This document shows, piece by piece, positions 1 through 6,722 of a stretch of DNA of 7,304 nucleotides. The stretch is taken from positions 1 through 7,304 of the forward strand of contig JAEOTN010000281.1 in the NCBI GenBank assembly GCA_016839865.1, written 5' to 3'. The notes beneath the pieces are model-generated. The model did not search any database. It was not told the DNA's origin and worked only from the letters and a program-made list of their open reading frames with translations. The stretch is from Promethearchaeota archaeon. Lineage in GTDB: Archaea; Asgardarchaeota; Lokiarchaeia; Sigynarchaeales; MK-D1. The translations under genes and the position numbers were made by a program. Position 1 is the first letter of the stretch, and each line of letters starts with the position of its first letter.

Positions 1-687
1 AGTAATGAAAACGAGAGATGTTTAGAATGTGGGCACTGCATAGCAGTTTGTCCCAAGGATGCGATATTATATGAAAAAATGGGTAACCCTCCTCAAGAAT
101 TTCAGGTGAATGGTAAAAAATTAGCGAAACCTTCCTTCGAATCTCTAAATCATCTTCTACAAGCTAAACGCTCTGTCAGACATTATAAATCCACTCCAGT
201 TCCCTCAGATTTAGTGAATAAAGTTGTAACAGCGTTATCCTACGGTCCAACTGGAACTAATGCACGAAATTTGAAATGCCGAGTGATAAATAATCCTGAT
301 GAAATACATGCTCTTTCGGAAATGGTAGTAGATACACTACTTGTAAGTCCAGATATAACTGATCTATATCGTACTCATTTGCTACATAATCGAAAAATTG
401 GAAGAGATTCAATATTCTACAAAGCACCAAATGTGATAATTCTTCATGGAGAAGCTGTTGCGGATATGGTAAATAGCGCGATTGCAATTACTTATGGAAT
501 GCTTGTGGCAGAGACATTAGGATTAGGAACTTGTTGGATAGGATTGGCTTCTATGGCTTTGGTAGCAAATAAAAAAGCGCGAGATAATGCAAAAATCCCT
601 GATAAAGTGTGGGGAATATTTACTCTTGGATATCCAGATATAACATTTACGCGGTCTGCACCACGCCACCCATTATCATTGGATTGA
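1..687 (+). CDS. Ferredoxin-nitroreductase fusion protein (5' partial)
   Basis: The reading frame is open from base 1, so the gene begins upstream of the window; the ATG at 79 is internal. The visible 228 residues start with a [4Fe-4S] motif, C7-x2-C10-x2-C13-x3-C17-P, the second half of a 2x[4Fe-4S] ferredoxin-like module. A nitroreductase-family domain follows: the FMN-phosphate-binding type motif RSVR (57-60), PTGTNARN (83-90), GLGTCWIG (174-181) and the terminal LGYP (209-212) are all in the family order, and the C-terminus looks complete. Family knowledge: such proteins are cytoplasmic FMN enzymes in anaerobes in which the clusters feed electrons to the flavin; natural substrates are mostly unknown, so I assign none. 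No gene follows closely on this strand; the next 391 bp hold only relics. The family call is firm, the substrate open. Confidence 0.9.
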   Translation, partial: SNENERCLECGHCIAVCPKDAILYEKMGNPPQEFQVNGKKLAKPSFESLNHLLQAKRSVRHYKSTPVPSDLVNKVVTALSYGPTGTNARNLKCRVINNPDEIHALSEMVVDTLLVSPDITDLYRTHLLHNRKIGRDSIFYKAPNVIILHGEAVADMVNSAIAITYGMLVAETLGLGTCWIGLASMALVANKKARDNAKIPDKVWGIFTLGYPDITFTRSAPRHPLSLD

Positions 688-712
688 AATTACCTCCTCA
701 TCTTATTCTTGA

Positions 713-772
713 TTGTATTTTGAAGTTACACCTAGACAAATTCTGGAAAACTTAGCAAAAGTGGATGAGGAA
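713..772 (+). pseudogene. Relic fragment of an fmdA-like gene
   Basis: Twenty consecutive codons here encode a peptide beginning LYFEVTPRQ and ending NLAKVDEE. It matches 19 of 20 residues of the intact FmdA downstream (codons at 5535-5594); the only change is Asn to Asp. By hand alignment 49 of 60 bases match, and nine of the eleven differences are synonymous, so the donor was probably a functional diverged paralogue, not a recent copy of the gene at 4923. Similarity stops on both sides: a TGA lies at 710-712, and after 772 the frame runs into sequence that makes sense only on the other strand. The frame stays open from TTG 713 to TGA 839-841, but the second part is the antisense of the DUF3795 relic, so I do not call it a gene. 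Confidence 0.75.
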
Positions 773-951
773 CATTTATCATTTGGACCTCGACATTATC
801 CCCATGAGATACTAGAAATCTTAGAATCCACGTTTTCTTGAAACCACTGGACTAATTCCCTATGTAATTTCGTATCCCCATGGCTTGCTCTGTACATATC
901 ACAAACAGCGCAATTTAAACCACAGAATGATAACTCCCATTTTTCGTCCAT
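773..951 (-). pseudogene. Truncated DUF3795-type protein gene
   Basis: On the minus strand an ATG (951-949) opens a 51-codon frame beginning MDEKWELSFCGLNCAVC, with Cys10, Cys14 and Cys17 in the CGLNCxxC pattern of DUF3795 proteins, small cysteine-rich probable metal-binding proteins of unknown function. After residue 51 (ending SISWG) there is a TAA at 798-796. The same frame then continues CRGPNDKC (795-772), which resembles the next conserved family block (C-x-x-CRGP as I recall it). In that alignment Trp50 sits where a Cys is expected. The similarity ends where the fmdA relic begins, so the rest of the gene is missing. Two lesions plus a 3' truncation point to a pseudogene, although a 51-aa peptide could still be made because the upstream TATA element is intact. 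Confidence 0.65.
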
Positions 952-1078
952 AAATTACATTAGTCGGGAGTATAATTAAATCATCAATATCATCGCAGAA
1001 AAACCCAAAATATGATAAAAAGAAATAACCTACTCATATATTACAGAATTGATGTTACAAATTTGAAGGTATGTTAGT
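952..1078 (+). promoter_or_regulatory. Upstream region of the TPR-nitrilase gene
   Basis: This is the non-coding remainder of the 391-bp gap. The best TATA-like stretch for the plus-strand gene is CATATATTA at 1035-1043; a start about 26 nt downstream would leave a short leader. GAAGGT at 1065-1070 is a plausible Shine-Dalgarno, 8 nt before the TTG at 1079. The ATG at 1071 is out of frame with the gene and is followed by TGA after three codons. I see no other gene here. The Shine-Dalgarno is more secure than the TATA box. Confidence 0.4.
971..980 (-). promoter_or_regulatory. TATA-like element before the DUF3795 relic
   Basis: Read on the minus strand this is TTTAATTATA, centred about 25 nt upstream of the ATG at 951. 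That is the spacing expected for an archaeal TATA box driving a leaderless transcript. No Shine-Dalgarno sequence lies between it and the ATG, which fits leaderless initiation. The call rests on spacing and composition in an AT-rich region, so chance is possible. Confidence 0.35.
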
Positions 1079-3772
1079 TTGAACTATGATCTCTGTGATG
1101 AATTAGAACAAGCAAAGAAGTTAATTAAAGAGAATAAGGTAGAGAAGGCTCTAGAAATTGTTACATCTCTTCTTGCTAAGAAGAATTTATCCGAGCAGGA
1201 TTTATTTCATTCTAAGCTGATTCATAGTGAGATCAAACTTCTTTTAGGTGAACATAAACTCGCAGAAGAAATTGTTGACAGTATTATTGAGCAAGTCAAT
1301 GAATATATGAATCCCTTATTATTTGCAGATTTCCATTTAATTAAAATTGCTGTCATGTGGCATTTTGGTAGGTATGATGAAGGCTTAACCAGCATAACAC
1401 AAATTCAATCTCTTCTTCTAAAACTTAAAGAAAAAAAAGATTACATAGAAGAATTTGAAATCGAGAAGAGATTACAAGCATTATTAAGAAATCGTGGGAT
1501 TATTCACTGGTATTTAGGGGATTTAGACAAAGCCGAGAAAGATCACAAGGAAAGTTTGAAACTCTGTAAAAAATTTAAAATCAAAAAGAGAATCACAAAT
1601 TGCTACAATAATTTAGGATTGGTGTATTGGTCAAGAGGAGACTATAAGAAAGCATCTGAATATTACGAAAAAGGTTTGACGATAATCGCTGAGACTGGGA
1701 ATATACGGCAGATTTCGATTATTCTTAATAATCTTGGCAATGTGTATGCATTACAAGGTGAATTAGAAAAAGGTTTGGATTATCATGAACGTAGTCTAAA
1801 ATTGAAAGAAGAACTGGGAAATAAACGAGACATTGCTCTGTCTTTGACAAATATGGGATCTTTATTTCAGACAATCGGTAACATAAATGGAGCATTAGAA
1901 TATTATTTGAAAGGATTAGGCTACTATATTGAACTGAACGACAGACGTGGATTGAGTTTAACGTTCAATAATCTTGGAAGCGCCCATGAGATTAAAGGTG
2001 ATTTGGATCTCTCGCTCAAATATCATCAGAAGAGTCTTGCAATAAGACAAGAACTAAATAATAATCAAGAAATTGCAATGTCTTTGCTAAATATTGGAAA
2101 AATTCATCAAATTATGGGTGATTTTGATAAGGCTTTAGAAATTTTACAGCAAGGTCTTGTATTATATGAGGAATCTGGTAACGAATTATATATTGGATTA
2201 GCATTATATCGATTAATAACTGCTTTTTTGGATAATAACCAATCGGAACAGGCAATTAAATTTCTTGAAAAATTACATAAACTCAGTAAAAAATCAGAAA
2301 ATAAAATCATAAAGCAAAGATACAAGATAGCTCATGCAATTCTATTAAAAAATGGTGGTAAACCAAGAGAAAAACTTCAAGCTCAAGAGATTTTTCATGC
2401 AATTATTCAAGAAAAAGTTGTCGATCACCGTTTAACAATCACAGCAATGATCCACCTCTGTGATTTGTTACTCTTTGAATTGAAAATAACAGATGATGAG
2501 GAAATACTTAAGAGAGTGAATGAAATCACAGAACGATTAATTGACATAGGAAACGACCAAGGCTCATATTCTCTCTTGATTGAAACATATATTCTCCAGT
2601 CAAAATTAGCTCTTTTTGAAAAGGATGTTGAAAAAGCACGAATTCTTTTAACACAAGCCCACATCACAGCTGAAGAGAAAGGACTTTACTTGTTAGTTCA
2701 AAAAATCGAATACGAACAAGATTTACTAAAATCCCAAATTAAAACTTGGCAGGAATTGATTCACGGTAATCCATCTAAACAGCAATTAGCAGATTTAGCA
2801 AATCTTGATGATTTTATAGAACGCATGATTCGTAAAACTGTTTCAATATTAACTAATGAAGAAAAGGGTATAACAGGAGGTTCAGAGACAACAAAGAAAT
2901 ACTCCTTAGAATATCATGATGTTTTAGATCCTACTCTGGCAACAGAAAGGAACAAATTTAGGATTGGCATATCTCAAATGGGATTATCGTTGAGTGGAGA
3001 CATCATATCTGAATTTTATGAAGAGAAGGGAGGAGGACTCTTAGCAATCAAGCGAGATAAAATTGAAGGAATTAGATCGAAAATTAAGGAAATGATTGAT
3101 AATGCGCATAAAGAAAATATAGATATTCTGATCTTTCCGGAAATGTCAATTGATTTGAATTATGATGAATTTCAAAATGATCTATTGGAACTTGCAAAGA
3201 AGCATGATATGTACATTATTCCAGGCTCATTTCATGATGATAATTCAAAAAAGAATCTATGTAAAATAATCTCTCCTGAAGGTTTCTTATGGGAGCAATA
3301 TAAACATATCCCGGCTATCATTCACATAGAGGGCAAACGATTTACAGAAGGAATTAGAGTCGAAGACCGTCCGAAAAAAACTGTGGTTTGTAATACAAAA
3401 TTTGGGAGAATTGCTATAGCGATTTGTAGAGATTTTTTGGATATGGACTTAAGGGTTGAATTGAAGAATTTTAATCCTCCCATCGATATTGTTATTAATC
3501 CTGCTTTTACTCCAGTCACTGCTGACTTTAAAGCCGCTCATTTTGATGCAAGGCGATCAATTTATGCATACTGTTGTTTTGCAAATATTGGTGAATTCGG
3601 AGATTCTTTAATTTATTCTCCTGAGCGAGATCGAACTGAAAAAATCGTGCTTAAAGGGGAGGAAGGCATCATTTACAAGGATGTTGATCTCTTTCAGTTG
3701 CGTTCCGAACGCGAGAAATGGGAAAAAATTCAAAAATCGCAGCGCTCATTTATCCAAAGCACGAAGATGTAA
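1079..3772 (+). CDS. TPR-repeat protein with C-terminal nitrilase (CN-hydrolase) domain
   Basis: This 897-residue soluble protein has three parts. Residues about 132-412 hold six to seven TPR units of 40-41 residues (repeat starts near 132, 173, 213, 253, 293, 333 and 373), with NNLG/NMG/NIG and GD-x2-KA signatures; residues 1-131 look like degenerate TPR helices. A long helical linker spans about 413-625. A nitrilase-superfamily domain occupies about 626-880 with the catalytic Glu688 (FPEMS), Lys742 (YKHIPA) and Cys783 (AICRDF) all present, so it should be an active C-N hydrolase or amide-transforming enzyme; the substrate cannot be read from sequence. TPRs normally bind protein partners, so partner-controlled or scaffolded amidase activity is an inference. 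TTG 1079 is chosen because an in-frame TGA lies at 1064-1066, no ATG, GTG or other TTG lies between, the first in-frame ATG comes only near residue 78, and GAAGGT precedes it by 8 nt. There is no signal peptide or membrane segment. Confidence 0.9.
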   Translation: MNYDLCDELEQAKKLIKENKVEKALEIVTSLLAKKNLSEQDLFHSKLIHSEIKLLLGEHKLAEEIVDSIIEQVNEYMNPLLFADFHLIKIAVMWHFGRYDEGLTSITQIQSLLLKLKEKKDYIEEFEIEKRLQALLRNRGIIHWYLGDLDKAEKDHKESLKLCKKFKIKKRITNCYNNLGLVYWSRGDYKKASEYYEKGLTIIAETGNIRQISIILNNLGNVYALQGELEKGLDYHERSLKLKEELGNKRDIALSLTNMGSLFQTIGNINGALEYYLKGLGYYIELNDRRGLSLTFNNLGSAHEIKGDLDLSLKYHQKSLAIRQELNNNQEIAMSLLNIGKIHQIMGDFDKALEILQQGLVLYEESGNELYIGLALYRLITAFLDNNQSEQAIKFLEKLHKLSKKSENKIIKQRYKIAHAILLKNGGKPREKLQAQEIFHAIIQEKVVDHRLTITAMIHLCDLLLFELKITDDEEILKRVNEITERLIDIGNDQGSYSLLIETYILQSKLALFEKDVEKARILLTQAHITAEEKGLYLLVQKIEYEQDLLKSQIKTWQELIHGNPSKQQLADLANLDDFIERMIRKTVSILTNEEKGITGGSETTKKYSLEYHDVLDPTLATERNKFRIGISQMGLSLSGDIISEFYEEKGGGLLAIKRDKIEGIRSKIKEMIDNAHKENIDILIFPEMSIDLNYDEFQNDLLELAKKHDMYIIPGSFHDDNSKKNLCKIISPEGFLWEQYKHIPAIIHIEGKRFTEGIRVEDRPKKTVVCNTKFGRIAIAICRDFLDMDLRVELKNFNPPIDIVINPAFTPVTADFKAAHFDARRSIYAYCCFANIGEFGDSLIYSPERDRTEKIVLKGEEGIIYKDVDLFQLRSEREKWEKIQKSQRSFIQSTKM

Positions 3773-3782
3773 AAAAATAATT
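3770..3782 (-). terminator. Oligo-T terminator candidate for the alpha/beta hydrolase gene
   Basis: On the minus strand the hydrolase stop codon is followed about 20 nt later by a run of seven T (plus-strand A run 3771-3777) in an AT-rich setting. Archaeal RNA polymerase commonly terminates at such tracts without a hairpin. The run overlaps the TAA (3770-3772) of the convergent TPR-nitrilase gene, so the two transcripts would end in each other's 3' regions. Confidence 0.45.
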
Positions 3783-3796
3783 CAACATCATTTATC

Positions 3797-4738
3797 TCAT
3801 TCTACAAGGTGTTTTTCTAAAAATGGAGTTATTTTCTCTGCGATTTTTTGAGGATCTTCTTGGAATATCAAGTGGGCTTGATTATGAAATATGAGAAATT
3901 CCTTGTGTTTACACTGCAACCGATCGAATATATATTGCATGTAATTATTCGTGAATAGTTTATCATGCTCTCCATTGATGAACATTATTGGAATAGTTAT
4001 ATTTTCAATTGGATTGGCAGGAGCTTCTTTCATTTGAGTCCTAAGTGTAGTTAATGTGTATTTTTCTACAAGTAAGGGATCTTTTGTAAAAAGTTCAAAT
4101 AATTCAAAACCGCGTGGATTATTAGCTAATTTTTCAGCGGGAAGATATTGTAACACACTCACTTTCAATTTTGGGAAGATTTTTGCTAGGAATGGGACAA
4201 AAGGGAGTAACAATTTGAAAATCCCCTTGACAGTCACAATGTGCTTATACGCTTCTTCACTGAACACAGCTGCATTGTGACAGATTATTGCGTCCAAAGG
4301 AAGTTGAGCAGCTGCTGCATAGAGAGAGGAGATCCCTCCTAAACTAGAACCCATCATACATATTTTACCTGAAAATTGTTGCTGAATATAACGCACGATT
4401 TCACTTAAGGTTGAGACAACAGAATTCATAGTGAAATGTCCACGAATCCCTTCACTCAATCCATGACCTGGCATATCAGGGACGATCACACGAAAGCCTT
4501 TATTAGCCATTTCATAACAAAATTCAGCATAGAATCGACTGTAAATCGAAGTCCCGTGAATAAACATCAAATTTCCTTTACAAATATTGGTTGAATTCGG
4601 CTCAAATATATCAATATGAACATTGCTCTTGTTGATTTCAATTGTTTTTTCATGGATAATTTGTGTGATCTTCTCTGGAGGTATTTTTTTCAAATATAAG
4701 TGCCAATAAGTCGAATCCAAATTTGAATGGGTTTTCAT
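3797..4738 (-). CDS. Alpha/beta hydrolase, monoacylglycerol lipase/lysophospholipase-like
   Basis: This 313-residue protein has the ordered motifs of a serine alpha/beta hydrolase: oxyanion-hole HGTS (61-64), DMPGHGLSEGIRGH (88-101, the D-x-x-GHGxSxGxRGH block typical of monoacylglycerol lipase and lysophospholipase relatives), nucleophile elbow GSSLG with Ser132, Asp259 in GEHDK, and His289 in NQAHL. The triad is therefore complete. A lid-like hydrophobic stretch lies near 170-186 (GIFKLLLPFVPFLAKIF); I do not read it as a transmembrane helix because it sits in the cap position. No signal peptide is visible, so it is probably cytoplasmic, acting on a carboxylic ester, perhaps an acyl lipid; the substrate is inferred from motif resemblance only. 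It stands alone: convergent with the TPR-nitrilase gene (24 bp apart) and divergent from fmdA. The start has no Shine-Dalgarno but has a TATA-like element at leaderless spacing. Confidence 0.9.
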   Translation of the reverse strand: MKTHSNLDSTYWHLYLKKIPPEKITQIIHEKTIEINKSNVHIDIFEPNSTNICKGNLMFIHGTSIYSRFYAEFCYEMANKGFRVIVPDMPGHGLSEGIRGHFTMNSVVSTLSEIVRYIQQQFSGKICMMGSSLGGISSLYAAAAQLPLDAIICHNAAVFSEEAYKHIVTVKGIFKLLLPFVPFLAKIFPKLKVSVLQYLPAEKLANNPRGFELFELFTKDPLLVEKYTLTTLRTQMKEAPANPIENITIPIMFINGEHDKLFTNNYMQYIFDRLQCKHKEFLIFHNQAHLIFQEDPQKIAEKITPFLEKHLVE

Positions 4739-4760
4739 AAGGGAGAATGGAAAAACGACC

Positions 4761-4766
4761 TTAAAA
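4761..4766 (-). promoter_or_regulatory. TATA-like element for the alpha/beta hydrolase gene
   Basis: The minus strand reads CCTTTTAAGG around this point; TTTTAA is centred about 25 nt upstream of the hydrolase ATG (4738). The sequence between is pyrimidine-rich with no Shine-Dalgarno, so a leaderless mRNA is likely. The spacing matches that seen before the DUF3795 relic. Evidence is positional only. Confidence 0.4.
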
Positions 4767-4871
4767 GGAACTCAGTTAGTTAGTATTTTTTGTTTTTCTG
4801 AGGTAAGTTATAATCAAGTTTTAAATTGCTGAGTCTGATTTAAGACCATAGAACCTTAAACCTCTAGGTAA

Positions 4872-4893
4872 CCCGATTCGTCATTAAGTCGGG
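4872..4893. repeat. Short inverted repeat in the fmdA leader
   Basis: CCCGATT (4872-4878) can pair with AAGTCGGG (4887-4893, one G-T wobble at 4877/4888), giving about seven pairs around an 8-nt loop. It lies roughly 30 nt upstream of the fmdA ATG. It could be an operator for a dimeric regulator or an RNA hairpin in the leader; chance cannot be excluded for a stem this short. Confidence 0.3.
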
Positions 4894-4913
4894 AAAAGTC
4901 TACTCACTCGCTT

Positions 4914-4917
4914 GTGA
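4914..4917 (+). promoter_or_regulatory. Shine-Dalgarno GTGA that decides the fmdA start
   Basis: GTGA matches part of the archaeal consensus GGAGGTGA and lies 5 nt before the ATG at 4923. The GTG inside it is in frame and could be mistaken for the start (three residues longer). The same type of element, GTGAT, precedes the hdrC ATG, which supports reading both as ribosome-binding sites. Confidence 0.45.
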
Positions 4918-4922
4918 AATTT

Positions 4923-6641
4923 ATGGCAAAAATGATCATAAAGAATGGCTTGGTGTACGATCCCATCAATAAAGTTTCAGGAGACAAAAAAGATATTTTT
5001 ATCTCAGATGGAAAGGTTACGGAAGAGTTTAAAGATAAAAGTGCGGAAATCATTGATGCTAAAGGATGTATCGTATTTGCTGGTGGAGTAGACATTCACT
5101 CACATATTTCAGGAGCGAAAGTCAATCTTGGTAGATTATTTCGACCAGAAGATCATATTGGAGATCCCGTTGCAGCAACGAAAACGACTCGATCAGGAAC
5201 TGGATACTCAGTCCCCTCTACGTTCGTTACGGGGTATCGCTACGCAAAGATGGGATATACTGCAGTCACAGAACCCGCTATGCCACCTTTAAAAGCCAGA
5301 CATACCCATGAGGAGTTTTCCGACACTCCAATTATCGATAAGATGGCGTTTCCCTTATTTGGCAATAATTGGTTTGTAATGGAGTATATCAAAAATGGGG
5401 ACTTTGATAAGTTAAAAGCCTATGTTGCTTGGTTACTTCACGCTACAAAAGGATACGCTGTCAAAATCGTCAATCCTGGCGGTGTTGAATCATGGGCTTG
5501 GGGAAAGAACTGTGAGAGCCTGGATGAAAAAGTATTGTATTTCGAAGTAACCCCCCGTCAAATTCTTGAGAACTTAGCAAAAGTTAACGAGGAACTCGGG
5601 TTACCCCATACAATCCACGTACACGGCAATAATCTCGGTCATCCTGGAAATTTCCAGACAACTCTTGACACATATGAACTTATGAAAGGGATCAATCCAG
5701 GAAAACATCATGATTCAGTAATGCATATGACTCATTGTCAATTTAATGCATATGGAGGATCTGACTGGAAAGACTTTCAATCCGCTGCTACCGACATTTA
5801 TGATTATTTGAATAAGAATAAGCACATCACCATTGATGCTGGACAAGTAATCTTTACAAATACTACCACAATGACCGCTGATGGACCATGGGAATTTGCT
5901 TTGCATCATATTGGAGCTGTTTCTCCATGGGGTGCCAAACCTGGGATCAAATGGATTAATGGACAGGTTGAGGGTGAAGCAGGTTCAGGGTTGACTCCTT
6001 ATGTATTCAATCCCAAAAATGGTGTGAATTCCATTCAGTGGGCAACTGGTCTAGAACTTATGTTAGGTATTAAGAATCCTAAACAAGTATTCCTCACTAC
6101 AGACCATCCTAACGGTGGTCCTTTCATCTATTATCCAACGATCATCAGTTGGTTGATGAGTAAAAAAACGCGGGATGCAAAATTAGCAAGTATTAACAAA
6201 GCAGCATCTTCTAAGACAGGATTAGCGGATCTAACTCGGGAATATACTCTTGAAGAAATCGCTTGGATCACCCGAGCGGGAACGGCTCAATGTTTAGGAT
6301 TGAAGAATAAAGGTCATCTCGGTTTGGGTGCAGATGGTGATGTTGCTGTTTATCGATTGGATCCCAATGATAAAGACGGAAAAACCATCGAAGACGCATT
6401 TTCTGATACAGCTTATACCATAAAATCTGGAGAAATTGTTGCACAAGATGGCAAGATAACAAAAACTTTCTTGGGAAACACTATCTATAGCGATGTGATG
6501 GATAAAGTCAAGAAAGACATGTTAGATTCCGTAATCGACGATGTGAAAGGAGCTTGGAACTCACGCTATTCCATTAATTATGGAAATTATGCAGTTCAAG
6601 AAGTATATGTCGAAAATCCAGTTGTACACAAAGGAGTTTAA
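4923..6641 (+). CDS. fmdA: Formylmethanofuran dehydrogenase subunit A
   Basis: FmdA/FwdA is the amidohydrolase subunit of the cytoplasmic formylmethanofuran dehydrogenase. It condenses formate, made from CO2 by FmdB, with methanofuran (or the reverse), the first step of the archaeal Wood-Ljungdahl methyl branch. In numbering from ATG 4923 the binuclear-metal ligands and active-site residues are in place: His59 and His61 (DIHSH), Lys181 (AVKIVNPGG, the expected carboxylated lysine), His232/His234 (IHVHGNNLG), His268/His271 (MHMTHCQF) and Asp394 (TTDHPNGGPF). The length, 572 residues, agrees with the family (about 570). The start could instead be GTG 4914 or ATG 4932; ATG 4923 has GTGA 5 nt upstream. 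The gene ends with tandem stops TAA-TAG. hdrC follows after 81 bp with no strong T-tract between, so co-transcription is likely. No FmdB, C, D, F or G gene is in the window. Confidence 0.95.
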   Translation: MAKMIIKNGLVYDPINKVSGDKKDIFISDGKVTEEFKDKSAEIIDAKGCIVFAGGVDIHSHISGAKVNLGRLFRPEDHIGDPVAATKTTRSGTGYSVPSTFVTGYRYAKMGYTAVTEPAMPPLKARHTHEEFSDTPIIDKMAFPLFGNNWFVMEYIKNGDFDKLKAYVAWLLHATKGYAVKIVNPGGVESWAWGKNCESLDEKVLYFEVTPRQILENLAKVNEELGLPHTIHVHGNNLGHPGNFQTTLDTYELMKGINPGKHHDSVMHMTHCQFNAYGGSDWKDFQSAATDIYDYLNKNKHITIDAGQVIFTNTTTMTADGPWEFALHHIGAVSPWGAKPGIKWINGQVEGEAGSGLTPYVFNPKNGVNSIQWATGLELMLGIKNPKQVFLTTDHPNGGPFIYYPTIISWLMSKKTRDAKLASINKAASSKTGLADLTREYTLEEIAWITRAGTAQCLGLKNKGHLGLGADGDVAVYRLDPNDKDGKTIEDAFSDTAYTIKSGEIVAQDGKITKTFLGNTIYSDVMDKVKKDMLDSVIDDVKGAWNSRYSINYGNYAVQEVYVENPVVHKGV

Positions 6642-6710
6642 TAGAATAGTTAGAAAATTTATGAAATTTCGTTTAATCAATGCGTAAAATTTTATCAAGC
6701 AAACGGATCT

Positions 6711-6715
6711 GTGAT
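6711..6715 (+). promoter_or_regulatory. Shine-Dalgarno GTGAT before hdrC
   Basis: GTGAT fits the archaeal consensus GGTGAT and lies 7 nt before ATG 6723. Its GTG is in frame and is an alternative start four codons upstream, but reading it as the ribosome-binding site matches the arrangement at fmdA. Confidence 0.45.
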
Positions 6716-6722
6716 AAAACAT

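Noticed and set aside
79..687. ATG 79 as the start of a stand-alone nitroreductase
   Set aside because: The frame is open to base 1 and encodes a complete CxxCxxCxxxCP cluster motif just before this Met, so the start is upstream of the window.
713..838. Continuous 42-codon frame from TTG as a small gene
   Set aside because: Its first half is an fmdA fragment and its second half is the antisense of the DUF3795 relic; no Shine-Dalgarno or promoter supports it.
961..970. AGTCGGGA shared with the fmdA leader (near 4887-4894) as a common operator
   Set aside because: Only an 8-base match, with no palindromic partner at the first site and an opposite relation to the adjacent gene; too short to separate from chance.
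1595..2200. Regularly spaced similar DNA words (AATAATCTTGG and relatives) about every 120 bp, resembling a repeat array
   Set aside because: They encode the NNLG positions of 40-residue TPR units in one continuous reading frame; the words vary and there are no unique spacers, so this is not CRISPR.
4056..4280. Open frame on the plus strand inside the alpha/beta hydrolase gene
   Set aside because: Antisense to a well-supported gene with all catalytic motifs; the translated peptide has no recognisable domain.
4780..4800. T-rich stretch as a plus-strand terminator
   Set aside because: No plus-strand gene ends upstream of it; it lies in the divergent promoter region.
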